Shown piece by piece: positions 12,735 through 23,800 of a stretch of 64,000 nucleotides of DNA. The stretch is taken from NCBI GenBank assembly GCA_903813345.2, contig CAIIXF020000006.1, forward strand, positions 31,354,024 to 31,418,023, written 5' to 3'. The stretch comes from Owenia fusiformis. Lineage: Eukaryota > Annelida > Polychaeta > Sabellida > Oweniidae. A program made the position numbers and the translations under genes. A model generated the notes under the pieces. The model ran no database searches. It worked only from the letters and a program-made list of their open reading frames with translations, and had not been told where the DNA came from. Numbering within the stretch: the first letter of the stretch is position 1; every line of letters begins with the position of its first letter.

Positions 12735-12810
12735 TTGCCTGAACCGGGGATCGAATCCGGGACCTATTGCGTAAGAGGTACCTGCGCTACCGCTGAGCTA
12801 CACGGGTGGA
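12735..12810 (-). repeat. tRNA-derived SINE head
   Basis: The minus strand shows an A box (TGTAGCTCAGCGGTAGCGC) and a B box (GGATTCGATCC) at tRNA spacing, but no good anticodon stem or acceptor pairing. Downstream sequence to about 12500 would be the SINE body. Confidence 0.6.
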
Positions 12811-12912
12811 CTATTGATTTTTCTATTATTGCAGACATTTCTGGTTAGTTTATTGACTAAATTTCACAAACAGGCACAATTCTAAAAAATCTTACTTGGA
12901 AATACAGATTAA

Positions 12913-13572
12913 GGTGCTATAAGTTAACAGGAAATGACAAAACAAAAAATGTCAAAACCATGCTGGATTTTGAATTTTTTTCGAATCAAGATAACAGAGT
13001 TCTGTTTGGACCTCCAGTCAGTTTAATTAGTTCCACATATCATTTACATGACTGGGAACACAAGGAAAATGGTCAGAATGACCATAAACATGATGAAATA
13101 ACCTTTTCAGCCCTTTGAAAATATGACTGAAAAATAGCTAAGAGTAGGTGCTCAGGAAAGGTCACTGAAGAGAATCTTTTGACTTTTTCAGAAAATGTGC
13201 CCAATATATATTTAACTACAGCAATTATTGTTTCAGACAATTTTTTAAAGTGTCAAAGATTGTATCATTTAGAGCAATATATTAGACACCTTTTCTGAAA
13301 AAAATCAAGAGATTCTGTTCATTGACCTTTCCTGAGCACCTAGTTTTAGCTATTTTTCAGTCACATTTTCAGAGGACTGAAAAGGTTATTTCACCATGTT
13401 TATGGTCATTCTGACCATTTTCCTTGTGTTCCCGGTCATGTAAATATGTTGAACTAGTTAAACTGACTGGAGGTCCCAACAAAACTCTGTTATCTTGGTT
13501 CAAAAAAATTTCAGAATCCATCATGGTTTTGACATTTTTTGTTTTATCATTTCTGTTAACTTACATAGCATC
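12913..13572. mobile_element. 660-bp foldback element flanked by TTAA
   Basis: TTAA stands at both borders (12909-12912, 13573-13576). Two arms of about 300 bp (to about 13215, and from about 13275) are inverted copies of each other. Terminal sequence is GGTGCTATAAGTTAACAG against GATGCTATGTAAGTTAACAG read inward. It is related to the elements at 14783 and 16252. No coding capacity. Confidence 0.8.
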
Positions 13573-13599
13573 TTAAATTACAAATTAAAATGTGTTGCA

Positions 13600-14310
13600 T
13601 GAAACACATTGATGAATTTGTTCATACAAACTGGAGAAAGTATATAATCTGGGTTCTCCACTTTCAATGAACACATTTTTTGTACTTTCTCCTGCATGTA
13701 TATGAACAAATATTTTGTGTCCATTCTACAACATGCATAAGCAAATGATTTGTACTTTCTCCATTGTGCATGAACCAAAACGTTGTTCATTCTCTTCCGT
13801 GTTTTCAATATTTTGTTAATCAATCAATGTGTCAGAACGAATAAAATGTACCTAAACCAGTGAGTATGAACGAATTTAATGAACTACAATATCTATAATG
13901 TGTATGAAGAGACATTACGCTCTTTCTCCAGTATGGACATGTATATGAACCAACACGCCTGTGTATATACTTTCTCCAGTATGTATGAACAAATATCATG
14001 TACTCCATTTTTTATGAACACACATTTTGTATGAACAAATACTATGTACTTTCTCCACTCGTACAGAGTATTGGTTAAATAACTAGTGAAAGTACATAAT
14101 ATTTGCTCATACACACTGGAGAAAGTACATGATATTTGTCAATACACACAGTTCAAATTTATTGTTTCATATATACACTGGAAAAATATAAATAGTAGTC
14201 CATACACACATACACAGAAAGTAGATAAAACAATAAATTATTGGTTTAGGCACACGGGAAATTAACCTAGTTTCGATTCATACATACTGGAGAAAGTATA
14301 TACAGAGGAG
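13600..14310. repeat. Degenerate repeats with GGAGAAAGTA motif in both orientations
   Basis: The motif ACTGGAGAAAGTA, usually next to CATACACA or TGAACAAAT, recurs about ten times on both strands. Spacing is roughly 40-60 bp. Confidence 0.6.
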
Positions 14311-14600
14311 TGTGACTCAGAAAATGTGACTCAAAAACAGTTAAAAGTTGGACTTTTAGAAAGGTCACCAGACAGAATCTATTGCATTTTTGAGAAAGTG
14401 TGCCAAATATATTATTTGAATTTATAGAAAATTTTGAAAATTTGAATTCATTCCTAAAAATAGAAAAAATGAGGAAACTGCTTTAGAAAGCAATCTATTC
14501 CCTTATTATGATCACAATATCTGTTTCAGACAACTTTTCAAAATTTCAAAGCCCCTATGACATGTATGATTTAGAGTAATATATTGGGCACATTTTCTGA
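14310..14600. mobile_element. Diverged fragment of the TTAA foldback family
   Basis: Stretches such as GAAAGGTCAC, TTTCAGACAACTTTTCAAA and a final ATTTTCTGAGAAG correspond to internal parts of the element at 12913-13572. Termini are not preserved. Confidence 0.5.
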
Positions 14601-14782
14601 GAAGTCTTTCACATGATGTTTAGGGTCATTCATTCATACAAACTAGAGAGAGTATGAGAATATTGATAAATCCAATCTGAGTAATATGATAGATAGTTGG
14701 TTCTTCAAAAAGAGAGGTTTACTTAGATTTTGAATATCAAATAGATTTGGATCAAGTGTTATAAAGAATCTGATCTTCTTAA

Positions 14783-15464
14783 GGTAACTTATAACTTAAT
14801 CAAAAATCCAATATTAACTGTCTTTTGGTTGGATTTTCTCTAAATTTTTTAGTTCCACTTATCATTTATATAACCAGGCTCACTGTGGTAATGCAAATAG
14901 AAAAATAGAAACAGTAAACATTTTGGAATTGGAATTTGAGTCCTCTGAAAATGTGACAAAAAAATTGACAAAAAGAGTAGCACGGCAAAGGTCCCTGAAC
15001 ATTTTTTTCTAATTTCTCTGAAACATCCCTTTAATATAGCCCAAAATGGAAGGAGCTTTAGAATTTTGAAATCTCTCATACAAATTAAAAAAATAGAAAA
15101 AAACAATTTGAGAAGTGTACTTTTTTCCTTATTTTGATCCCAATTTTTTTATCTGGTAATTTTTCAAATTTCCATTGCTCCTTCGTTTTTGATATATGTT
15201 TGAAGTATATTTTCTGAAATGTTCAGATATTTTGAATCAGCGGTTTTTCACGGGCTACTCCTAGAAAAAAAATCTTCTCAAATTCTTTAAACGGCACTTT
15301 TTTTCTCAAACTAAAGTTTTTTGTTGTTCTTTGATGTCATTGTAATGATTACAGTGCACAAGCATATGTGAAATAATAGAAACGACTTCTCAGGAAGAGT
15401 TTGAAAATTTCAAGATTGTGAAATTTTCAATTTTTTCTGAAAATCGATTAAGTTAACAGTCACC
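14783..15464 (+). mobile_element. 682-bp TTAA-flanked element, copy 1
   Basis: Flanked by TTAA (14779-14782, 15465-15468), with ends GGTAACTTATAAC and GGTGACTGTTAAC read inward. A close copy lies inverted at 16252-16942, so the pair forms a long inverted repeat with a ~0.8-kb spacer. No transposase. Confidence 0.85.
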
Positions 15465-15760
15465 TTAACTTACTTAACTTCGAGCATGCAGATAAATATT
15501 CAATGGATTTACATAAAATGCAGAGTTCCTGTGACAATGGCATTTATTTTTAATGATCAAGCAAGTACTTTGCACCCTCCCGCCAAGTTAGGAAAAAGCC
15601 AGAGCTTTCATTCTGGTACACATCGCATCTAGAAACATGTCTGTGTCGATCTATCATGTAAGAAGAGAGGGTCAAGGTATTCCATGATGGAGCATTTTGG
15701 AAACCCTTCTTAGAAATTGCTATGCTGAAAATGGGCTGCTGGTATACACTGTGTACAAGT

Positions 15761-15863
15761 AATGCAGATTGCTCCGATTTTCACTACGGCGCCATGCCGA
15801 TTGAGTATTTTGTTCAAAATTAAATACAATACTGAACAAACGGAGCAAGTGTGACCCAGGCAT
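15761..15863. mobile_element. Partial copy of the 140-bp MITE at 17024
   Basis: Shares TTGCTCCGATTTTCACTACG, a CCGATTGAGTATTTTGTTCA stretch and the end GTGTGACCCAGGCA with the intact element. The left terminus is eroded. Confidence 0.7.
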
Positions 15864-16251
15864 CAGTGTAGTATGAATTTATTTTGTTAGGATGCCAGTC
15901 AGAGCTTTTAAATTGATGCAAGTACTAAGTTTGCAAACATGCATGTCAACCATGGCCAATTAGAAAAGCGCACCCCTTCTATATGATAATATAAACCCTT
16001 CCTACACCTTGGTTTAGCTTTGGATCACTATGCTATCACTATGTGGCAGAAATGCATTCTGATTGGATATAAATGATCACATGACTTAGTTCAGGAGATG
16101 GCATGCCAAAATGTAAAATCTCTATTAGAACTGCTTTGTTTCATTTGGAGGATATTTTATAGGCCAAGTTGTGTACTAATACGTCATGGGGAAATTTAGG
16201 TGTTTTCCTTGTTATACACGAAATACAAGATCCCGAAAATTGACCCATTAA

Positions 16252-16942
16252 GGTGACTGTTCACAATCTTGAAATTTTCAAACTCTTCCTGAGAAGTCGT
16301 TTCTATTATTTCACATATGCTTGTGCACTGTAATCATTACAATGACATCAAAGAACAACAAAAAACTTTAGTTTGAGAAAAAAAGTGCCGTTTAAAGAAT
16401 TTGAGAAGATTTTTTCTAGGAGTAGCCCGTGAAAAACCGCTGATTCAAAATATCTGAACATTTCAGAAAATATACTTCAAACATATATCAAAAACGAAGG
16501 AGCAACGGAAATTTGAAAAATTACCCGATAAAAAATTGGGATCAAAATAAGGAAAAAAGTACACTTCTCAAATTGTTTTTTTTCTATTTTTTTAATTTGT
16601 ATGAGAGATTTCAAAATTCTAAAGCTCCTTCCATTTTGGGCTATATTAAAGGGATGTTTCAGAGAAATTAGAAAAAAAATGTTCAGGGACCTTTGCCGTG
16701 CTACTCTTTTTGTCAATTTTTCTGTCACATTTTCAGAGGACTCCAATTCCCATTCCAAAATGTTTACTGTTTCTATTTGCATTACCACAGTGAGCCTGGT
16801 TATATAAATGATAAGTGGAACTAAAAAATTGAGAGAAAATCCAACCAAAAGACAGTTAATTTTGATGGTCAGATTATACTCAAATGCCATGTGCTTCCTG
16901 GTTTCGGCCATCTTGGATTTTTTGATTAAGTTATAAGTTACC
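16252..16942 (-). mobile_element. 691-bp TTAA-flanked element, copy 2 (inverted)
   Basis: TTAA borders at 16248-16251 and 16943-16946. It is nearly identical in reverse orientation to 14783-15464, including the frames that can be translated from both. Confidence 0.85.
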
Positions 16943-17023
16943 TTAATGTGATATTGATTTGTCAAAATAAAAATCTCCCTTTTATAGATGTGTGACGATC
17001 AATAATATACAAATGCTATATAA

Positions 17024-17163
17024 TGCCTTGGTCACATTTGTTCCGATTTTCACTACGGCGCCCGGCCGATTGAGTATTATATTCAAAACTGAATACAATT
17101 TTGAACAAAATACTCAATCGGCCGGGCGCCGGCCGATGAATCGGAGCAAATGTGACCCAGGCA
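17024..17163. mobile_element. 140-bp MITE with TAA target duplication
   Basis: Terminal inverted repeats TGCCTTGGTCACATTTG and TGCCTGGGTCACATTTG (read inward) are flanked by TAA on both sides (17021-17023, 17164-17166). Internal GC-rich inverted arms contain GGCGCCCGGCCGATTGAGTA. A TWA duplication suggests a PIF/Harbinger-type MITE (inference). Confidence 0.8.
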
Positions 17164-17576
17164 TAACAGTTTTAAGTCCCTGGATCCAGGAGCAATCCAA
17201 TTTTCCTCTTAGGAAATACTATCAATAATCAAATAAACACAGCTCAGCAGGCACCAGCTTATGGGGGGGGACTTTAAAATCTATTGATCTAGATAGAATA
17301 AGTTATAGAAACTGCTTTCTTTTCATAAATCATAGTGAGTCAAGTGGTTTTTGAAAGTGATAGTTGTCAAAAAGTGGTACATTAGTTAATATAACAAAGT
17401 ATAGTATTTAGCAAATGTAATGAATCAAAATCGCCTTTTCAAAGAATGCTGTTCAAAAAAAAGTAGAAAAGTCAAAGTGCATCTCGTCTTCGACAACATT
17501 TTTATTACAACAAGCACACGTTGCATTTATTGCTTAAAGTATCAAAAGTTACAAAATAACTTATGTTTGGTATTAT

Positions 17577-17582
17577 TTTATT
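17577..17582 (-). promoter_or_regulatory. Polyadenylation signal of the cysteine-rich gene
   Basis: AATAAA on the minus strand about 90 nt past the stop codon at 17673. Further AATAAA hexamers on the same strand lie at 17526-17531 and 17501-17506. Which one is used is unknown. Confidence 0.5.
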
Positions 17583-17672
17583 TCGTTATTTTTGTATACT
17601 ATCATATAAAACGATTTCTCCCAGATGCACTGTAGATTTTATGTATTGCTACATTATTCAAAGTCAATATGA

Positions 17673-17887
17673 CTATGGCGGGCAACCGGGACAACATTCC
17701 CCATCGACTGGAATAACCGTTTCTCCACCTGGACATTCGGGGACATCACAAAACAACTCATTGCAGACAACTGTCATGCTACCGCTATCAGATTTTAGAC
17801 AGGTACAGTCCGTACAGGGGTCACCATCATCTACACTTGCACCAAGTGCGTAGAACTTAGAGACATCTGCTTTTTGGTATAAACATC
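17673..17887 (-). CDS. Exon 25: last VWC domain and stop
   Basis: Residues 1250-1319 (CLYQKADVSKFYALGA ... DPCTDCTCLKSDSG ... GECCPGCPP) followed by TAG at 17673-17675. The exon ends the protein right after the last VWC cysteine. AATAAA follows about 90 nt later. Confidence 0.85.
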
Positions 17888-20800
17888 CTTAAAAGCAAAA
17901 AAAGTAATTCAATTTAATCTAATTATTAAGGAAATGCTGACACATTTACGCTGTTGAGATCGTCATAAGTGGAAATTTCCACATTCAGGAAAAATACGTT
18001 CCTGTGCCAAAAACTAACTAGCAAAATGGGCTAAACTAACTTTAAGAGATCATACGTATCTTTTAATATGATAATTCACACTAAAGTATAGCATACATCC
18101 TCGCTGTTTTCTGCCGAAAAAATTAAGAAGATAAGAGAATTGGTTCATAAATAAGCGAAAATGAAATCATCAATGCATGGTGTAATTTTTCGCCATCCGA
18201 GTGATGTCACGATGGTGTCACTTAGGTTGCAAACTATTTTTGATATGCTAAAACATTGAAGTGGCACATTACAGGATAAGCCAAAAGATGTCCACATTTT
18301 TTATTTCGATATTACTTTTCTATAGAATTCTTGCATGATATGCAGAAATATACTTTACAAATGTTCCAAAAGTAGGATTAATAAATCTTCAGGGGTTTTA
18401 AAATTATGAAGGTAAACAGGCAGTCACACTAGGGTTATATATGAAAAATTACAGATTTCAGGACGAAATTTAAAGTGACAATTTTACAATGATAATACTC
18501 ATGCCTCAAATAACTTTCCAAATTGACATTTTAAACAAAGCCAATTGCAAACAAACATGTAATGTATGGTGTATACACTAATTAATGTAATTTATATTTC
18601 TATCTGATAGTAATTAAAGCATATTTTGGGAGTGTATCTGTGTAATAGGATGTATTTGTACTGATGCCCTAATAGGGCTAAACGTACATCCAACAATAAA
18701 ATTTTTAAAAATCAAAAAATACAATAAAAATGTTTAAAATAAAATTAAAAATAAAGAAAATAAGACTACGTTCTCTTATTGGCTTTTAATTTTTATTTAG
18801 TATTTATCTGGGTCTTAAGGACAAGGAAGGTTCTTTATGTGTGGGCTCAATCAATCACCAAACTGATCTTTTTTGCCACAAGTAATTAATTTAAGATCTC
18901 AGAATAGCTTTGCACAGTCCCTTGATGCTGAATCAGGTTTTCCTCATCTTACTTATTTATCGTGTGATGTTTTTAAAATTCAATTTTTGTCTGGAAATTA
19001 TTTCAGAATATACTGACCAGCAGACCTTATGTCTTTCTCTGACAGTCTGAATAATATTTCAATCTGGTACTTAATTTGAGGCATGACTTATATCAAATAA
19101 CATTCCGAAATCTGTAATTTCCCAAATAGACCCCTCGTATCTGTTTACCTTTACTATTCAAAATCCCCTAGATTAGAGATTTATTTATCTAAAATTGCAT
19201 TTCGTACCCAAATCCTATTGAAATCCATGCATTTTCAAAAAAGATATATCGAAATAAAAATGTGAACATTCCTTGGCCCATCCTGTAGACATGACGTTTT
19301 ATTTATTGAAATAATGTGTCTTTTGTTCAATCTTTGCATTGGCGTGAACGAGATAATGTGTTTTGCACTGTTTAGTAGAATTCAAATTAACTTGTTAAGT
19401 CATTTTAAAAAGTGAATGAATAATAAAAACATATTTTCAAACTATAAGGGGACTTAAGATAAACTGTTCCGGATTCTTTGATCACGTGGTACAAGTTTGT
19501 AAATAAACGCATTCGATTTAGATACGCAATGACACTCTCTGATAACGTCAGTAAGGTCATCGGATTCTATTTTCGATTGATATCGTTACTGCTTACCTTT
19601 GGGACATTGTGGACAACAAGCTCCATCTACAGGCACTGGTTCTATCCCACCGGGGCATTCTGGCATGTCACAAGCCATTATGGCACACGTTATTCCAAAT
19701 CCTCCAGTCTCTTGTTTTTCACACATACATTTGCTACAGGGATTCCCGTCGTCGATCGTAGACCCAACTGCATAAAACTGACCATCTCCCTTCCATATGC
19801 AGCCTGTATTATTATAAAAAACAATTACCTGTATTCTCCCAATTTGCCCCGGGCCTTTTCCCGTTTAGGACTGATTTACTATAAATGGTTTTTAATGCAT
19901 CGTGTGATGCACTGAACTGAAAAATGTATGAGCATGACCTGAAGAGTCTAATTGTCACCTTGACAACCATTCAATGAACGACCTCGAGTGCGGTAATTGG
20001 TTATATAAAGCACTGCAGTTATATGAAATCCTGTGTTCGGACTGGATAAAATCGGACAGATCTTACCTCGTTATGTGTGAATAATATAATTATGCATTTG
20101 AACCGCAAGAGCTTTCCATCATCACTGGCCATTACTTACCACATGCTCGCTCGGTGCAACTGACGCTGCCGTCTCCACAGGTACAACGATTGCATCCATC
20201 AGTAGATGGGAATGTCGCACCATCAGCGTAGTATTTGTTGTTGTACTCACAGACTGAAATATAAAAGTAAAAACACTGAAAAACTGAAAACTAAGTTAGA
20301 AATGATGGAAGTATTAAAAGTTCAATTGGTGGTCTTTTTGATATACTCATGATGGATTCAGTTGTACCTCCTTGTTTGTCACACACGGGGCAGCATCTTC
20401 CTTCAAGACGGATGTAATCATCACATTGTGGGCGTGCACAGTCTTGAATGGCACACATTTCTTTGGGTTTTCCATCTTGGAGTGTACACGAACAATGTTC
20501 GCAAGGGTCGCTTGAGGGTATTTTATCACCAACTTGGTACGATTGACCATCTTTCTCACAACCTTGAGAATATTTAATCAAATAAAACTTATTATTGTTT
20601 AGCCTTTTGTGCAGTCATATAATAATTTTTTGAATTGTTATTATAACATTTTCTCACAGTCAAACAATATACAAATTAAACATCCGCAAAACTTCAGATA
20701 AGCAAACAGTGTATCTATAATATTGGTAATTGTATAGCAATATTAAAGCAGACTTACCGCACTCTATGAGTGTACAGATAACCTCATTGTCCTCGCACTT

Positions 20801-23800
20801 GCATGTATTACATCCATCAGTAGAAGGAAACGAGGAGCCATTCGCAAAATATTTACCATCGAACTTACAAACTGTAGAATTTTTAAATCATCTTATAGAC
20901 TAGATGCAAGAAGCAATAATCTTGTTTTTATGATATATTATTCAAAATCAAGTCGAAGTGATATCTACGAAACTTTCCAAATGGGGTTTACAATTGTTTA
21001 TTTACCCTACTATCACACCAAACTAGTTCTCACTACGCTCTCGAAAACGGGCTTAAACTGTGCACGAACGGATTTGACGTACTAATAACCCACTAAGAAC
21101 CGTTTGGGATCTGTTTACAAACTTCATGAAACTACTAGAACGAGTAGGTCCTCCAGAACTTAGAGCATGCTCAAAATTTTTTGGTGATCGTCAAAACGTT
21201 GCCGAATCGGTTTAAATACCCTGCGTGCAGAGTCTAGTTAAACTACGGAAGTCTCTTTTAAGAAGTAAAGTCCACTGAATGAACGTAACTACAACGTTCT
21301 ACGGTCTGTTTACGAACTTCATGGACTTTCCCGGACGGGGAATGTGATTTAGAATTTTGAATCGATTCAAAATTCGATGGCGACCATACCGTTCTGTAAT
21401 CAGGTCATGGTGACCTTCTAGACTAAGGGACGCGTTATACGACGTTGCACACTGACGTGGTGCGACCTGAACGAACTGCGAATGAGATGGACGTATTGAA
21501 GACTGTTTATGAACGAAGTAGCTAATCATTTTAGACATATTTCCCGACCACAGCCAGATTGAGCCCGTTTTACGACGTTTCGTAGGACTGGCAAGAACGG
21601 GTAAGAAATAGTTTGGTGTGATAGGGGGGTTAGAACCATATCCCTTTTATATAGATTTTGTTGAACAGTCCTAACCTCCTTGTTCCCGAGGATTACACAT
21701 GGGACAACACCTTCCCTCAATGGGGAATGGATTCTCACAGGGGGGTGGAGCACAGTCCATAATCGCACACAGCTTGAAGCCCTCACCATCATTTATTTCA
21801 CATGTGCAGTGCATACATGGTGAATCCTGTTTGATTTCTTCTCCAATTTTGTACACAGTGCCGTCGACTTCACAGCCTCAAAATATGAAATATTATTTTT
21901 TAAAACCTAATACTTTGGTCTGATATATAGCATAACATTTAATGTGACTTATTATGTGGCAATGATATAACGATTTTCAGTGAATTGTATTTGAAATAGA
22001 AAACGGGAAAATAAAAATGCTGATACCTCGTGGTGGAGGCGGGCACTGGGCGCAACATTTCCCAGGAGGTATATAAGACTTTGCGCCACCTTCGCAATCT
22101 AAGACTTGAGCACAACGTACCAGCCTACAATCTGTTAGGGAATGAAGTTTAAATGCGTTTTATTAACCCATTGTCATAAGTAAGTATAAAAATGATATGT
22201 ATCATCTTGGATAACTAAAGTATGAAGTTTTGAAAATCAAACTAGTACATGAGCAATTGAGCATGTATATGCATGGGGTGTTCCAAAAGTGGCCCTATTT
22301 TAAGCCGTTTTTATAGGTCATTTTGCTGAATGACAATAGGGTATCACCATCAAGTCTGCAAAATATATTAGAGATCAGTCGCAAATCAAGTATTGTCAAA
22401 TTCAACACAGCGTGTCAAAATATCAAATATCAATGAAAGTATCACTAATTTTAGTATTTGCTTAACGTGGCATCGTCACAACTAAACGAAGTTCATTTCC
22501 AAAGTCCCATATGCTATAAACATGCGTTATAATCAGGGCTCAGTCTTGATGGAATCTGGAATAGTCTCCGGGCCTGACCCTACTTGTAACTTGTTAACCT
22601 ACTTGTATCCAATAACAGTTATAACCAATTCTAAATGAATATTCCTTGCAAGGATCTTTTGTTATGATAGCTATTACCATTATTCTACTCTCCATATTTA
22701 GCAGAAAATGGGATAATATTTAGAAATGGTCAAAATTGACAGTTGGTCCTTCCTTTCTGTCAAAAAATATTTTCAGGGCTTGTCAACTGAAAATAAGTAA
22801 TTGGGATAATCCCAATATCCTGAACCGACTATAGGATGATCTGTTTATCCCATACCAATCTTGGTCATTTGGTTCACATTGTTCAATTGGCCACAGTTTA
22901 GAAACTTTGCAACTTCGTGGAATTATTTTAGAATATTCATGTTCTCTTGGACGTGGCCTGATTTTCCTGTTCTTTAAATTTTTGATTATTAACAGGGCAT
23001 ATTGCTCCTTCCCTTCCTCAAAGCATCAAAAAGATCGCGATTGTCTGCAAACGATACAAAAATGAACCAATATGCGAACGGCGATTATGACGTAGAGGGC
23101 AGATATACTATATCTGCCCGCTCGGAGCGGGACGTAAAGCTATATCTGCCCGCTGATGAAAATATAAGTTCTTACAAACCGGCTTTATGTACCCTGTAAC
23201 ACGTCCAAGTATGGGATATAAGAATACATTCTCTGTACCTTCTTGTCTTATGTATTATGTAAACATAAGAGTTGATTACATCACTTCCTGTGTGAAAACT
23301 AAAAAGATTGCAGCCAAGATGAAATTAGCACTACATTTTAAATGATCAATTTTAACAATATCAAAACATTTTCCCATTTTTTGCTAAAACGAATAGTATA
23401 AAAATGGTTATAGCTACCATATCAAGAAATAATTGGGCAAGGAATATCCCTTTAAGGATGTTTTGCATATCTAGATCTAAATCTCTTATTCATATATTGT
23501 ATTCTGACTTTTCCGGAAAACTGTCAAACATTCATTTTGGCACCTTCACAACTAAACGAAGCCGTTCATTTTGAGAGTCCCATGGTAATCAATAGGGTTA
23601 CATAATCAAGGTTTCTTGATGCATACATTCATAGAACGGAAATGTTTTTCTCTAAACCTTGAAACCTTTAAAGTTATACAGTAGAATGAAATATACCCTT
23701 TGCATTCGTTTGACTTCACTTCTTAAAAGAGAGCTTCGTCTTCAGTCTGTAGTTTAACTAGACTCTGCACGCAAGGTAAAATAGCTATTTACCACAGTAC

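Noticed and set aside
14849-16965. Matching open frames on opposite strands
   Set aside because: They come from the inverted copies of one non-coding TTAA element and are Phe/Ile-rich by composition.
19478-19915. 145-codon plus-strand frame
   Set aside because: Antisense to exon 24 and its flanks; the minus-strand VWC reading with splice sites is clearly better.
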